Program-made: the position numbers and the translations under genes
Shown here: piece by piece, positions 52,214 to 59,237 of the stretch
Layout: each line of letters opens with the position of its first letter
Numbering within the stretch: the first letter of the stretch is position 1
The notes under the pieces: model-generated
What the model was told of the DNA's origin: nothing
What the model saw: the letters and a program-made list of their open reading frames with translations, nothing else
The model's database searches: none
DNA from: Hydrogenophaga pseudoflava
Lineage (GTDB): Bacteria; Pseudomonadota; Gammaproteobacteria; Burkholderiales; Burkholderiaceae_C
Length of the DNA: 64,000 bases
Direction of reading: 5' to 3'
Assembly (NCBI RefSeq): GCF_031020795.1
Contig: NZ_JAVHJP010000008.1
Coordinates: 124,001-188,000, forward strand

Positions 52214-53056
52214 TTATTTGAAGGGGTTGATGGTGTCCAGAATGTCGCGGAACAGCGAGTCGCGCAGCGCCGTGCGTTTGGGGTTGCGCTTGACCACGAT
52301 CACGTCGTCCGACTGCACGAGGGGGTCGGGCACTGCGCCCGAGCGGATCTTTTCGAGGTCGAACACCAGCGGATCGGCCGGCCGGCCCTGGGCGTTTCGG
52401 AACAGCATGATCTCGCTGAGTTCGGCGTACTGGGCCCCGCCGCCGGCCAGGGCCAGGGCGCGCAGCAGCGTCAGCTGGCCGGTCACCGGGTAGATGCCCG
52501 GTTTGGCCACCGCGCCCTCGATCGTGATGCGCTGCGTCGTGAACTCCTTGATGAAGACCGACACCTGTGGGTTCTGCAGGTAGTTTTCGCCGTACTTCTG
52601 GGCCAGCTGGGCCTCGGCCTCCTGGGCCGTGAGGCCGGCCAGCTGGACGCTCCCGATCAGCGGCAGCGAGACCGCGCCAGAGCCGTTCACCCGCACCGAG
52701 CGCTTCATGTCGGGCACCCCGAACACGTCGAACTCCAGCAAGTCGTTGGCACCGATGCGGTAATCGGACTTGACGGCGGCCAGCGAGTTCAGAGGTGCCA
52801 CATCGGCCGGGGTCGGGGCCGCCCCCGCGCCCTTGGTGGTGCCGACGGCGGCCGCGCTCTCGGTGACCACCGGGCGGGCCGGCTGCCGGCTGCTGTCCAC
52901 CGGGGTCTGCAGGGGCTCCTGCTGGAGGGGCTGCACGGGCGTCTGGGCGAACGCCGCGCCCGCAAAGACGGAACCGAGCAGCAGCGCCCGCCGGAAGGGC
53001 TTGAGGTGCGGTCGGGAGGTCCCGGTGCCGCGGTGGTGCGTGGTGTTGATGTCCAT
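52214..53056 (-). CDS. Polysaccharide export protein (Wza-like) without lipobox
   Basis: 280 residues from ATG 53056. A signal peptide ends near AFA-QT (37-38). The Poly_export domain (about 115-190: YRIGANDLLEFDVFGVPDM) and an SLBB-like domain (about 200-265: ITIEGAVAKPGIYPVTGQLT) follow. It would form the outer part of the export channel that docks on the Wzc-like kinase. No Cys follows the signal peptide, so it is not a classical Wza lipoprotein, and it lacks the C-terminal helix of full-length Wza; it is nearer the short periplasmic export proteins of betaproteobacteria. Confidence 0.9.
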   Translation of the reverse strand: MDINTTHHRGTGTSRPHLKPFRRALLLGSVFAGAAFAQTPVQPLQQEPLQTPVDSSRQPARPVVTESAAAVGTTKGAGAAPTPADVAPLNSLAAVKSDYRIGANDLLEFDVFGVPDMKRSVRVNGSGAVSLPLIGSVQLAGLTAQEAEAQLAQKYGENYLQNPQVSVFIKEFTTQRITIEGAVAKPGIYPVTGQLTLLRALALAGGGAQYAELSEIMLFRNAQGRPADPLVFDLEKIRSGAVPDPLVQSDDVIVVKRNPKRTALRDSLFRDILDTINPFK

Positions 53057-53164
53057 GTGTTCCAGTTCCCTGAACTCCTGCGCCCGAGCCCGTCGGGGAA
53101 GGTGCTGGTGTGCCCGTGGACCGGGGCCGCGCGAGAAGGAGCGTTGCAGAAAGAGCAAGACCTG

Positions 53165-53180
53165 CGCCAAGAGGGTGCCA
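53165..53180 (-). promoter_or_regulatory. Sigma-54-like promoter upstream of the wza-like gene
   Basis: On the minus strand TGGCAC-N5-TGGCG keeps the GG and GC doublets at the correct 10-bp spacing and differs from TTGC mainly at one T. The predicted start near 53153 leaves about 97 nt of leader. No other promoter was convincing in 53057-53310, where no gene is seen. Confidence 0.45.
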
Positions 53181-53310
53181 AGAGGTCTTTTGACTTCAGT
53201 CGATCATGGCACACCGTCGCCCCGTGTGGGGTGCGCTGTTTCCATTCCACACAAGAAACCGGGCGTGCTGACGCACCCTGCCCATGGCGGGACGGAGGGT
53301 GGCGGCTGTC

Positions 53311-53787
53311 TCAGATGGCCGAAATATCGGTCTGCACCGGCCAGTGCATGGCCTGGGCGCCCGGTGCGTGCACGCCGAACTCGTGCCGCAGCACCATGGT
53401 GTAGCGCCCGGGGCGGTCGCTGCACAGGCGGTAGGCCTGGCCCGCTGATTCAAGGGTCACGCCGGGTTCGGGGACCGCCTGCACCTGCCACTGCTCGACC
53501 TCGGGCGATCGCAGCCGCAGCGTGACGCAGAAGCCCCGTTTCATGTTCGAGAGCACCACCAGGCGCTGCTGGCCCCCGAGCGAACCGTCGGCGTCGCTGG
53601 TGAGCTGAGGCGGGTGGCTGTTCTCCAGCACCCGCATCACGGGCGGCACGATGATGCGGAAATCCAGCGCCCCGCTGGCGGCCGGCGCCGTGGTCGCGAG
53701 CTGCGCTTCTCCCTGGCCGGCCACCGGGGCCAGCACCAGGCCCAGGCAGACAACCAGGGCAGACAGACGGCGGTGTGCGGGCTTCAT
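53311..53787 (-). CDS. Small secreted protein of the chaperone/barrel operon (last gene)
   Basis: 158 residues with a signal peptide (MKPAHRRLSALVVCLGLVLA, cut near VAG). The mature N-terminus has LDFRIIVPPV (41-50), nearly identical to LDFRIVVPRV in the first gene of the operon, so the two are related. Two further Cys (GFCVTL, RLCSDR) could form a disulfide. The gene starts 54 bp after the barrel gene stop. A minor or tip subunit, or an anchor, is the best guess. I recognise no named family. Confidence 0.72.
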   Translation of the reverse strand: MKPAHRRLSALVVCLGLVLAPVAGQGEAQLATTAPAASGALDFRIIVPPVMRVLENSHPPQLTSDADGSLGGQQRLVVLSNMKRGFCVTLRLRSPEVEQWQVQAVPEPGVTLESAGQAYRLCSDRPGRYTMVLRHEFGVHAPGAQAMHWPVQTDISAI

Positions 53788-53841
53788 GCCCGCTGTATCG
53801 GCGCGCCGGGCGCGGACTTGACCGCTTGCCGATGTGCGGCG

Positions 53842-55785
53842 TCAGCGGGGCCGCTGCACCGGCAGGCTCAGTCGGGTCGTCTCGCGCAGGCGCACATCGA
53901 TCGTGACCTGTCCGTCGTCGACCACGCTCCAGGGCAGCGGCAGGGTGTCGTTGCGCACGCTCACCGTGCGCGGACCGGCGGCCACGAAGGGGAAGCTGAA
54001 GCGGCCCTGCGCGTCGGTGCGCACCGCGTACCGGTTGTCGAGCGCGACGGTCACGCCGGGCGCCCCGGTTTCGCTGGCGTCCTGCGTGCCGCTGGCGTTG
54101 TCGTCGAAATACACGATGCCTTCGATGCGGCCACCGCCCTCCTGGGGCCGGCCGCCCAGCGGAACATTGCGGCTGCCCGCTTCGTCCTCGTACCGCAGCA
54201 GCACCAGGAAGCTGCGGTCGCTGTTGCCGGTGGTGGTCGTGGGCAGCGGCGCCAGCGGGTCCAGCGGCCGGCGCTCCGGCGTCTGACCGATTGCGCGGGT
54301 GTACTGGCCGCTGATGCTCCAGTGGCGGTTCAGGCGCCACTGGGCGCCCAGGTTCAGGTTGTGGCGCTGCTGGCCGTTGTCGCGCCGCTCGGTGCCGAGC
54401 TGGCCGCGCAGGTCGGCACCGTTGCTCAGCGGGGCCTGCAGCGCGAGCGCACCGGACCAGAAGTTGTCGCTGCCCTGATTGGCGGCGTAGCGGCCCATGC
54501 CCAGGGTGGACGAAAGGGTCCAGCCCAGTGGCACGTCCCATTCCTGGTCGTAGCTCAGCACCCGCGCGGGGCCCTGGAGGTCGGCGCCGCCGGCCAGTTC
54601 GAGCCGCCATCCGCTCTGGCCCCAGTCGTTGGTGCGGCGCCAGTCGGCGAAGCTGTTCCAGGCCTGGCCATCGAAACGGCGCAGTGCGGCACCGGCGCTG
54701 AACTGGTTGTCCCGGTCGATGCGCCAGCGCGCGCTGGCCGAGGCGTAGCTGCCGTTGCCCACCCGCCCGCTGACCGAGCGCAGCCAGTCGTAGGAGGCTT
54801 CTGCCGACCACTGGCGGGTGCGCCACTGGCTGCGCAGGGTGGCGCCCTGCACGTCGGACGGCATGGCCTGCGCGGCCCAACTCAGACCGGGGTCGAGCCG
54901 GTACAGGCTCAGGCCGTGCTGGCGCGGGCCCTCGTCCCATTCGCTGTCCACCCAGACGCCCTGGGCGCTCACGCCCCCCGCGCCGGTGCGGCTGCTCACC
55001 AGCTGGGCCTGGCTGCGGTGGCTGGCGCTGTCCCGCCGCAGGGCGAGGTGGCTGGCGTCGGCGTCGGTGCGTCCCGAGGGGTTGTCCAGCGAGGCGCTGG
55101 TGAGCACATCGGTGGCGCGTTCGTGCTGCAGGGCGAGCGTCCAGCCGTCGGGTTCGGTGGCGCGCGCGCCGGGGCTGCGCCACTGCGCGCCAGCCAGGTG
55201 GCGCCGTCCGCCCAGGCCCTGGAACCCGGTCACCGGCTGGCTGGTGAGCTGGCCGGGCTCGCCGCCCGCGGCCAGCAGCTGCAGCCCCTGTCCCGTGTGT
55301 TCCCACTGGCCGCCGAGCCCGCGCAGCTGGGTACTCGGGAGCAGCACGCGCGAGGGCAGGCGCGACAGGTCGGTACCGGGGGCGGTGATCACGCCCAGAT
55401 CGTGGTCGCCGGTCCAGCCGCCGGGCAGCGGCAGTGCGCGCTGGCGCAGCGTCAGGGTGTATTCGCGCGGGCTGGGCGAGACGCTGCCGTCCATCGACAG
55501 CATGCCGTGGTTGGGGGTTTCGATCAGGCCTTCCAGGGCGTAGGCCAGGCGGGCGCGGCGCGAGGCGTCAAAGGCCTGGTTGCCGAGCCGGGTCTCCAGG
55601 CGCAGGTAGCGCGGCCAGCCGCCGCGGTCGTAGTCGTTCTGGCCGTCGTTCTCGTCGGCCAGTGGCGCCAGGCCCTCAATGATCCGGTCCTCGTAGGGCG
55701 CGGGAGCGGGGGCATTGGCCGCGGTCTGCGCCTGCGCTGCGCCCAGTGCCAGGGCGCCGGCCAGCAGCCACCCTCCCCGGATCAT
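53842..55785 (-). CDS. Outer-membrane beta-barrel, usher-like, with C-terminal SdrD-B/CarboxypepD-reg-like domain
   Basis: 647 residues with a signal peptide (MIRGGWLLAGALALGAAQAQ). Most of the mature chain is alternating amphipathic strands ending in aromatic residues, typical of a large barrel (LRLETRLG, AGAQWRS, SGWRLELAGGAD, YLS-like repeats). Residues about 555-647 form a separate domain, EGIVYFDDNASGTQDASETG then PGVTVALDN, as in SdrD-B/carboxypeptidase regulatory folds. The ATGA start overlaps the chaperone stop. Classical ushers are 800 or more residues with a recognisable N-terminal chaperone-binding domain, which I do not see. Usher function is inferred from context. Confidence 0.65.
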   Translation of the reverse strand: MIRGGWLLAGALALGAAQAQTAANAPAPAPYEDRIIEGLAPLADENDGQNDYDRGGWPRYLRLETRLGNQAFDASRRARLAYALEGLIETPNHGMLSMDGSVSPSPREYTLTLRQRALPLPGGWTGDHDLGVITAPGTDLSRLPSRVLLPSTQLRGLGGQWEHTGQGLQLLAAGGEPGQLTSQPVTGFQGLGGRRHLAGAQWRSPGARATEPDGWTLALQHERATDVLTSASLDNPSGRTDADASHLALRRDSASHRSQAQLVSSRTGAGGVSAQGVWVDSEWDEGPRQHGLSLYRLDPGLSWAAQAMPSDVQGATLRSQWRTRQWSAEASYDWLRSVSGRVGNGSYASASARWRIDRDNQFSAGAALRRFDGQAWNSFADWRRTNDWGQSGWRLELAGGADLQGPARVLSYDQEWDVPLGWTLSSTLGMGRYAANQGSDNFWSGALALQAPLSNGADLRGQLGTERRDNGQQRHNLNLGAQWRLNRHWSISGQYTRAIGQTPERRPLDPLAPLPTTTTGNSDRSFLVLLRYEDEAGSRNVPLGGRPQEGGGRIEGIVYFDDNASGTQDASETGAPGVTVALDNRYAVRTDAQGRFSFPFVAAGPRTVSVRNDTLPLPWSVVDDGQVTIDVRLRETTRLSLPVQRPR

Positions 55786-56567
55786 GGGGCGAAGCTCGCG
55801 TCCAGCGGCAGCTTGTTCTTGCCGGATTCCAGCTGGCCCCGGACCTTGATCGGAAAACGCAGCGTGGGTGCGTTCTTGCCGTCGACCGCCACCGGCGCGA
55901 GGGCGATGCGGCGGGTCTCGCCGGGCAGGATGGGCAGGTCGGCGGGCGACATCTCGGCGCTCTGGCCGGCAGCGTCGGTGGCGTCCAGGAAACCCTCGAC
56001 CCGGCCGGTGGCGGTGCCGGTGTTGCGCACCCGCACGGTGGCGGTGGGCTGGCCGTTGGCCTGGACAGTCTCGGTGCCGGCGATCGACAGGGCCGGCGCC
56101 ACGTCGCCGATGGCGGCGTAGACGATGACGCCGATGCGTCCGCCGACCGGGAAGCTGACCGCACCCTCGACCTTGGCGGCCTCCAGGCCCTCCACCATGA
56201 TGGCGAAGCGGCACTCGCGCGGCGGGGTGCCGGCTGGCGGGGCGATCTCGAAGCGGTAGCGGTAGCGGGCCCCGGGCTGCAGGGTCAGCTCGCGCCGTTC
56301 GATCGCCACCCAGGGGCGGCAGCTGTCCGGGGCCAGTTCGTTCGTGAACGCGACCTGGTGGTCGGCATCGAGCGTCCAGTCGTTGGTGTAGATGCGGTAG
56401 TTGCCGGGGGCGCGGCCGACGTGCTGGATTTCGAGCACCTGGCGCAGCGGCTGGCCGGCCACGGTCCTGACCTCGAAGCGCGGCGGCGAGATGAAGGCGG
56501 CAAAGCCCTGGGCCCAGGCCATCGCGGGCAGCAGGACGAGCAGGGAAAATGAAACGAGGCGGCGCAT
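55782..56567 (-). CDS. PapD-like periplasmic chaperone
   Basis: 261 residues with a signal peptide (MRRLVSFSLLVLLPAMAWA). The mature N-terminus FAAFISPPRFEVRTVAGQPLR matches the first strand of fimbrial chaperones, with the conserved Arg after SPP. Two Ig-like domains are likely (about 20-145 and 150-261), the second with TATVRVRNTGTATGRVEGF. The canonical Lys of PapD (Lys112) could not be placed. It should stabilise subunits in the periplasm and hand them to the barrel protein encoded next, with which it overlaps by 4 bp. Confidence 0.72.
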   Translation of the reverse strand: MRRLVSFSLLVLLPAMAWAQGFAAFISPPRFEVRTVAGQPLRQVLEIQHVGRAPGNYRIYTNDWTLDADHQVAFTNELAPDSCRPWVAIERRELTLQPGARYRYRFEIAPPAGTPPRECRFAIMVEGLEAAKVEGAVSFPVGGRIGVIVYAAIGDVAPALSIAGTETVQANGQPTATVRVRNTGTATGRVEGFLDATDAAGQSAEMSPADLPILPGETRRIALAPVAVDGKNAPTLRFPIKVRGQLESGKNKLPLDASFAP

Positions 56568-56576
56568 GTCGGCGGG

Positions 56577-57035
56577 TCAGTCGGTGTCGAACTCGAAGTG
56601 GAAGTTCAGGCGGCGGCTGGCGCTCTGCCAGTCGGGGCCGGAGCGCAGGCGCACCTGCATCTGGTCGCGCAGGCTGTCGGCGCCGATGGTGCCGGCCCAG
56701 ACCAGTGCACGCTCGCCCGAGACCAGGCGGCCCGAGCGCAGCGGGCCGTTGGTGGTCCAGACGGCTTCGATGGATGAGGCTTGGTCGAGCGGCAGCACCA
56801 TGTAGATGCGCCCGCTGCGTCCCACCCAGTCGCGGGTGTCGATGTGCAGGTGCACGCGGACCCAGGTTTCCATGCCGCCGTCGCGGTCGCCCGGGGTCTG
56901 GGGCAGCCACTCCATCTGCGCGGTGGGCGGCGTGGTGTGGCTCAGCGAGTCGTCCAGGCGGTGGGTGCCCGCGCTGGCGGAGGCGCAGGCGCTGGCCAAG
57001 GCCAGCACCAGGCCGGTCAGGAGACTTGTGTTCAC
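56577..57035 (-). CDS. Small secreted protein of the chaperone/barrel operon
   Basis: 152 residues with a signal peptide (MNTSLLTGLVLALASACASA). The mature chain is predicted all beta with an alternating C-terminal strand RRLNFHFEFDTD. WVRVHLHIDTRDWVGRSGRIYM and TNGPLRSGRLVSGERALVWAG are its distinctive blocks. The LASAC segment is not a good lipobox. It overlaps the subunit gene upstream by 4 bp and lies 9 bp before the chaperone gene. Possibly an adaptor or tip subunit; family unknown to me. Confidence 0.7.
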   Translation of the reverse strand: MNTSLLTGLVLALASACASASAGTHRLDDSLSHTTPPTAQMEWLPQTPGDRDGGMETWVRVHLHIDTRDWVGRSGRIYMVLPLDQASSIEAVWTTNGPLRSGRLVSGERALVWAGTIGADSLRDQMQVRLRSGPDWQSASRRLNFHFEFDTD

Positions 57036-57664
57036 GGGCTGCTCAGGGTGTAGGTGACCCGGCCGTTGTAGGTGCCGGCGGCGCGGATGGCGCTGTTGGC
57101 GTAGCGGAACGTGTGACAGTTCTCTATATAGGTATTGGCCGGGATCGTGGTCAGGGTCTGGGTGCCACCGTTGAAGGTCCCGGCCGGGATCACGTTGGGC
57201 ACGCCGCTGCCCGCCGCCGAGACGGTCCAGCTGATCTCGCTGAACGGGATGGTGTCGCCCGCAGTGGTGGTCAGGCTGGCGGGCGAGGTGACGCGCAGCG
57301 TGGCGCTGGCGGGCCCATTGTTGTTGTTGCTGCGCCGGTAGGAGGCGCCGATCATTACCTGCGCGGACGGCGTCGGGCAGGTGCTGTAGCCGTCCCCGTA
57401 GAGGCTGGTCGATTGCGTGCTGTTGCTGGTCATGGCCTGCGGAGCGCCCGACAGCAGCTGGGCGGCGGTGAGGTTGGCCGAGACGAGATTGACCGTGCCA
57501 TTGTTGCCGTCGGCGGTGCCGTTGCCGACGTGCAGGAAGACCCGGCGCGTGGCGCTGGCGATGGTCAGAGACCAGGCCTGTGCCGGCAGCGCCTGCAGCC
57601 CGGCGCTCACCACCAGACCGGCGCCGATCAGGCGCAGCAGGGAGGGGGTCGGGGCGGTCTTCAT
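57032..57664 (-). CDS. Pilin-like subunit B of the chaperone/barrel operon
   Basis: 210 residues from ATG 57664; a GTG at 57700 is possible. Signal peptide cut after AQA (30). The mature chain is Ser/Thr/Asn-rich with two Cys (TCPTPS, ENCHTF). The end, YANSAIRAAGTYNGRVTYTL, nearly repeats the end of the upstream subunit and has the alternating hydrophobic donor-strand pattern (G-T-Y-x-G-x-V-x-Y) seen in chaperone-usher pilins. It is thus a likely structural paralogue of the first gene. Confidence 0.72.
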   Translation of the reverse strand: MKTAPTPSLLRLIGAGLVVSAGLQALPAQAWSLTIASATRRVFLHVGNGTADGNNGTVNLVSANLTAAQLLSGAPQAMTSNSTQSTSLYGDGYSTCPTPSAQVMIGASYRRSNNNNGPASATLRVTSPASLTTTAGDTIPFSEISWTVSAAGSGVPNVIPAGTFNGGTQTLTTIPANTYIENCHTFRYANSAIRAAGTYNGRVTYTLSSP

Positions 57665-57753
57665 GGCTGTGTCGTGTTCCGCCACCGGTGGTGCGGACAC
57701 CAGGGAGCGGGCGACCGCCGGCGCAGGCCGGCCAGCGGTCGGGCGGCGCCAGG

Positions 57754-58347
57754 TCAGGGCATGGCCGCGGTGTAGGTCACGCGGCCGTTGGTGGTGCCGT
57801 AGGTGCCTGGAGCGACCACGGCCGAGTTGGCGTAGCTGAAGGTCCAGTTGGCCGAGCGGTCGGTGATCTTGGTGCCCGACGACAGAGTGACGTTGCTGGC
57901 CACGCCGGCGCCGGTCAGCGGGATGGCCGGGCTGGGCAGGGCCGCCAGGCTGGAGGTGGCCGTGATCTGCGACCAGGCAATGGTGTCGGCCGTGCCGTTG
58001 GTCAGGGCGCCGGTGGTGTTGGCGGTCAGGGTGATCTGGCCGTTGTTGCCCACCACGCGCACCGGCACCACGTTGCCGGTGATGGTGCCTGCCGCCGCAC
58101 CCGTGCCGATGGCCGAGGGGTTGCTGCTGTAGTCGAAGGTCACCGTATCGATGGTGGAGTTGGCGGTCAGGCCGGCAGCGCCGGTGCCCACGCCGAGGAA
58201 CAGCACGCGCGGGACCACGATGCGGAAATCCAGACGGGCGTTGGCATCGCCGGTGCCGACGGTCAGCTGCGACTCGGCCGATGCGAGCAGGGGGGTGGCC
58301 AGGGCCAGGGCCAGGGCGGACTTGAGGATCAGGGAGGACTTGTTCAC
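57754..58347 (-). CDS. Pilin-like subunit A (probable major subunit, first gene of operon)
   Basis: 197 residues with a GTG start at 58347, chosen for its GAAGGA site and clean signal peptide (MNKSSLILKSALALALATPL, cut after ASA). The mature protein begins ESQLTVGTGDANARLDFRIV, is Thr/Ala/Gly/Asn-rich, lacks Cys, and ends YANSAVVAPGTYGTTNGRVT then YTAAMP, a pilin-like terminal strand. First position, low complexity and lack of Cys suit an abundant fibre subunit. Its own promoter-like elements lie 77-105 bp upstream. Confidence 0.75.
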   Translation of the reverse strand: MNKSSLILKSALALALATPLLASAESQLTVGTGDANARLDFRIVVPRVLFLGVGTGAAGLTANSTIDTVTFDYSSNPSAIGTGAAAGTITGNVVPVRVVGNNGQITLTANTTGALTNGTADTIAWSQITATSSLAALPSPAIPLTGAGVASNVTLSSGTKITDRSANWTFSYANSAVVAPGTYGTTNGRVTYTAAMP

Positions 58348-58423
58348 GACGTTTCCTTCTTCAGGGTTGCGCAGCGCCGATGAACACTTTCTGATGCCAT
58401 CGTCCCGCTGCTGAGCAGGCCGC

Positions 58424-58452
58424 ACTGTACGCAGCCAGTCCCCTGGAGCCAA
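58424..58452 (-). promoter_or_regulatory. Sigma-70-like promoter of the chaperone/barrel operon
   Basis: On the minus strand TTGGCT (complement of 58447-58452) and TACAGT (complement of 58424-58429) are separated by 17 bp. The predicted start near 58417 leaves a leader of about 70 nt. The remaining spacer up to 58547 holds AT-rich sequence with no other clear signal. Confidence 0.5.
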
Positions 58453-58547
58453 GAGACAAGGCGGGAAAAAGTCACACTTTTCAAAGACTTGGCCGCCATT
58501 CCCGACCCAGCGGTCAAACCAAGGGGATAAGCGGTAACAAAAAGTGC

Positions 58548-59057
58548 TCAAGTTTTGGATCGGTTCGCCGAGCCGACACTTTGGTTCGCAAGATGCCCCA
58601 GTGGCAGCGCGCTGCTGGCCTTGACCTCACCGAGCGAAAAGCTGGTGTGCAGGTCTTTCACGTTGGGCAGGTGGATCAGCACCTCGCGCGCGAAGCGGCT
58701 GAACTCGGCCAGATCGGGACACACCACCTGCAGCTCGAAGGTGCCCGAGCCGCTGATGTAGTGACAGCTGACGATCTCCGGGATCTGCCGGATGGCCTTC
58801 TCCATCTGGCCCAGCGCGTCGCCGCTGTTGCGTTCGGCGTCCAGCCGCACGAAGGCCAGCACACCCAGGCCGATCTTGCTGCGGTTGAGCTCGGCCCGGT
58901 AGCCGGTGATGAAGCCCGCCTCCTCCAGCGCCCGCACCCGGCGCCAGCAGGGCGCGGCCGACAGCCCGACCCGGCTGGCCAGCTCGGCGTTGGTCAGCCG
59001 GCCGTCGGCCTGCAGTTGGTTCAGGATGGCCAGGTCGAACTTGTCCAGTGTTTCCAT
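58548..59057 (-). CDS. Lrp/AsnC family transcriptional regulator
   Basis: 169 residues from ATG 59057. The N-terminal helix-turn-helix (LDKFDLAILNQLQADGRLTN, then ELASRVGLSAAPCWRRVRAL) and the RAM ligand-binding domain (VLAFVRLDAERNS..., PEIVSCHYISGSGTFELQVV) define the family. It is divergent from the indolepyruvate ferredoxin oxidoreductase gene with 180 bp between, the usual arrangement of a local amino-acid-responsive regulator and its target. The ligand may be an aromatic or branched-chain amino acid. Confidence 0.95.
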   Translation of the reverse strand: METLDKFDLAILNQLQADGRLTNAELASRVGLSAAPCWRRVRALEEAGFITGYRAELNRSKIGLGVLAFVRLDAERNSGDALGQMEKAIRQIPEIVSCHYISGSGTFELQVVCPDLAEFSRFAREVLIHLPNVKDLHTSFSLGEVKASSALPLGHLANQSVGSANRSKT

Positions 59058-59071
59058 GAATCCGTATTTTG

Positions 59072-59086
59072 AGAAAGACTCTTTCT
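59072..59086. promoter_or_regulatory. Palindrome in the lrp-ior divergent region
   Basis: AGAAAGA-C-TCTTTCT is a perfect 7+1+7 inverted repeat, with partial symmetry beyond it (TTTTG to the left, TTGAATA to the right). It starts 15 bp upstream of the regulator's start codon and lies about 150 bp upstream of ior. An Lrp-type autoregulatory site is the simplest reading. Confidence 0.5.
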
Positions 59087-59237
59087 TGAATATCGCAAAA
59101 CCGGGCACGAAAAGCAAACACCTGTCGGCGACCGGGGCATACACTGAGCGGCACACTGGCACCAGCCTACCCGGCTGTCTGTTGGTCACCGATCCGCCCA
59201 CAAGGCGGGCCATTCCACCCCTGCAGGAGACAACAAG

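Noticed and set aside
51817..53310. JUMPstart/ops element for RfaH control of the EPS genes
   Set aside because: No GGCGGTAG-like sequence was found on the minus strand upstream of either the wza-like gene or wbaP.
53614..56121. A long plus-strand open frame across the fibre-like operon
   Set aside because: It has no start context or domain, while the minus-strand frames have signal peptides and ATGA couplings.
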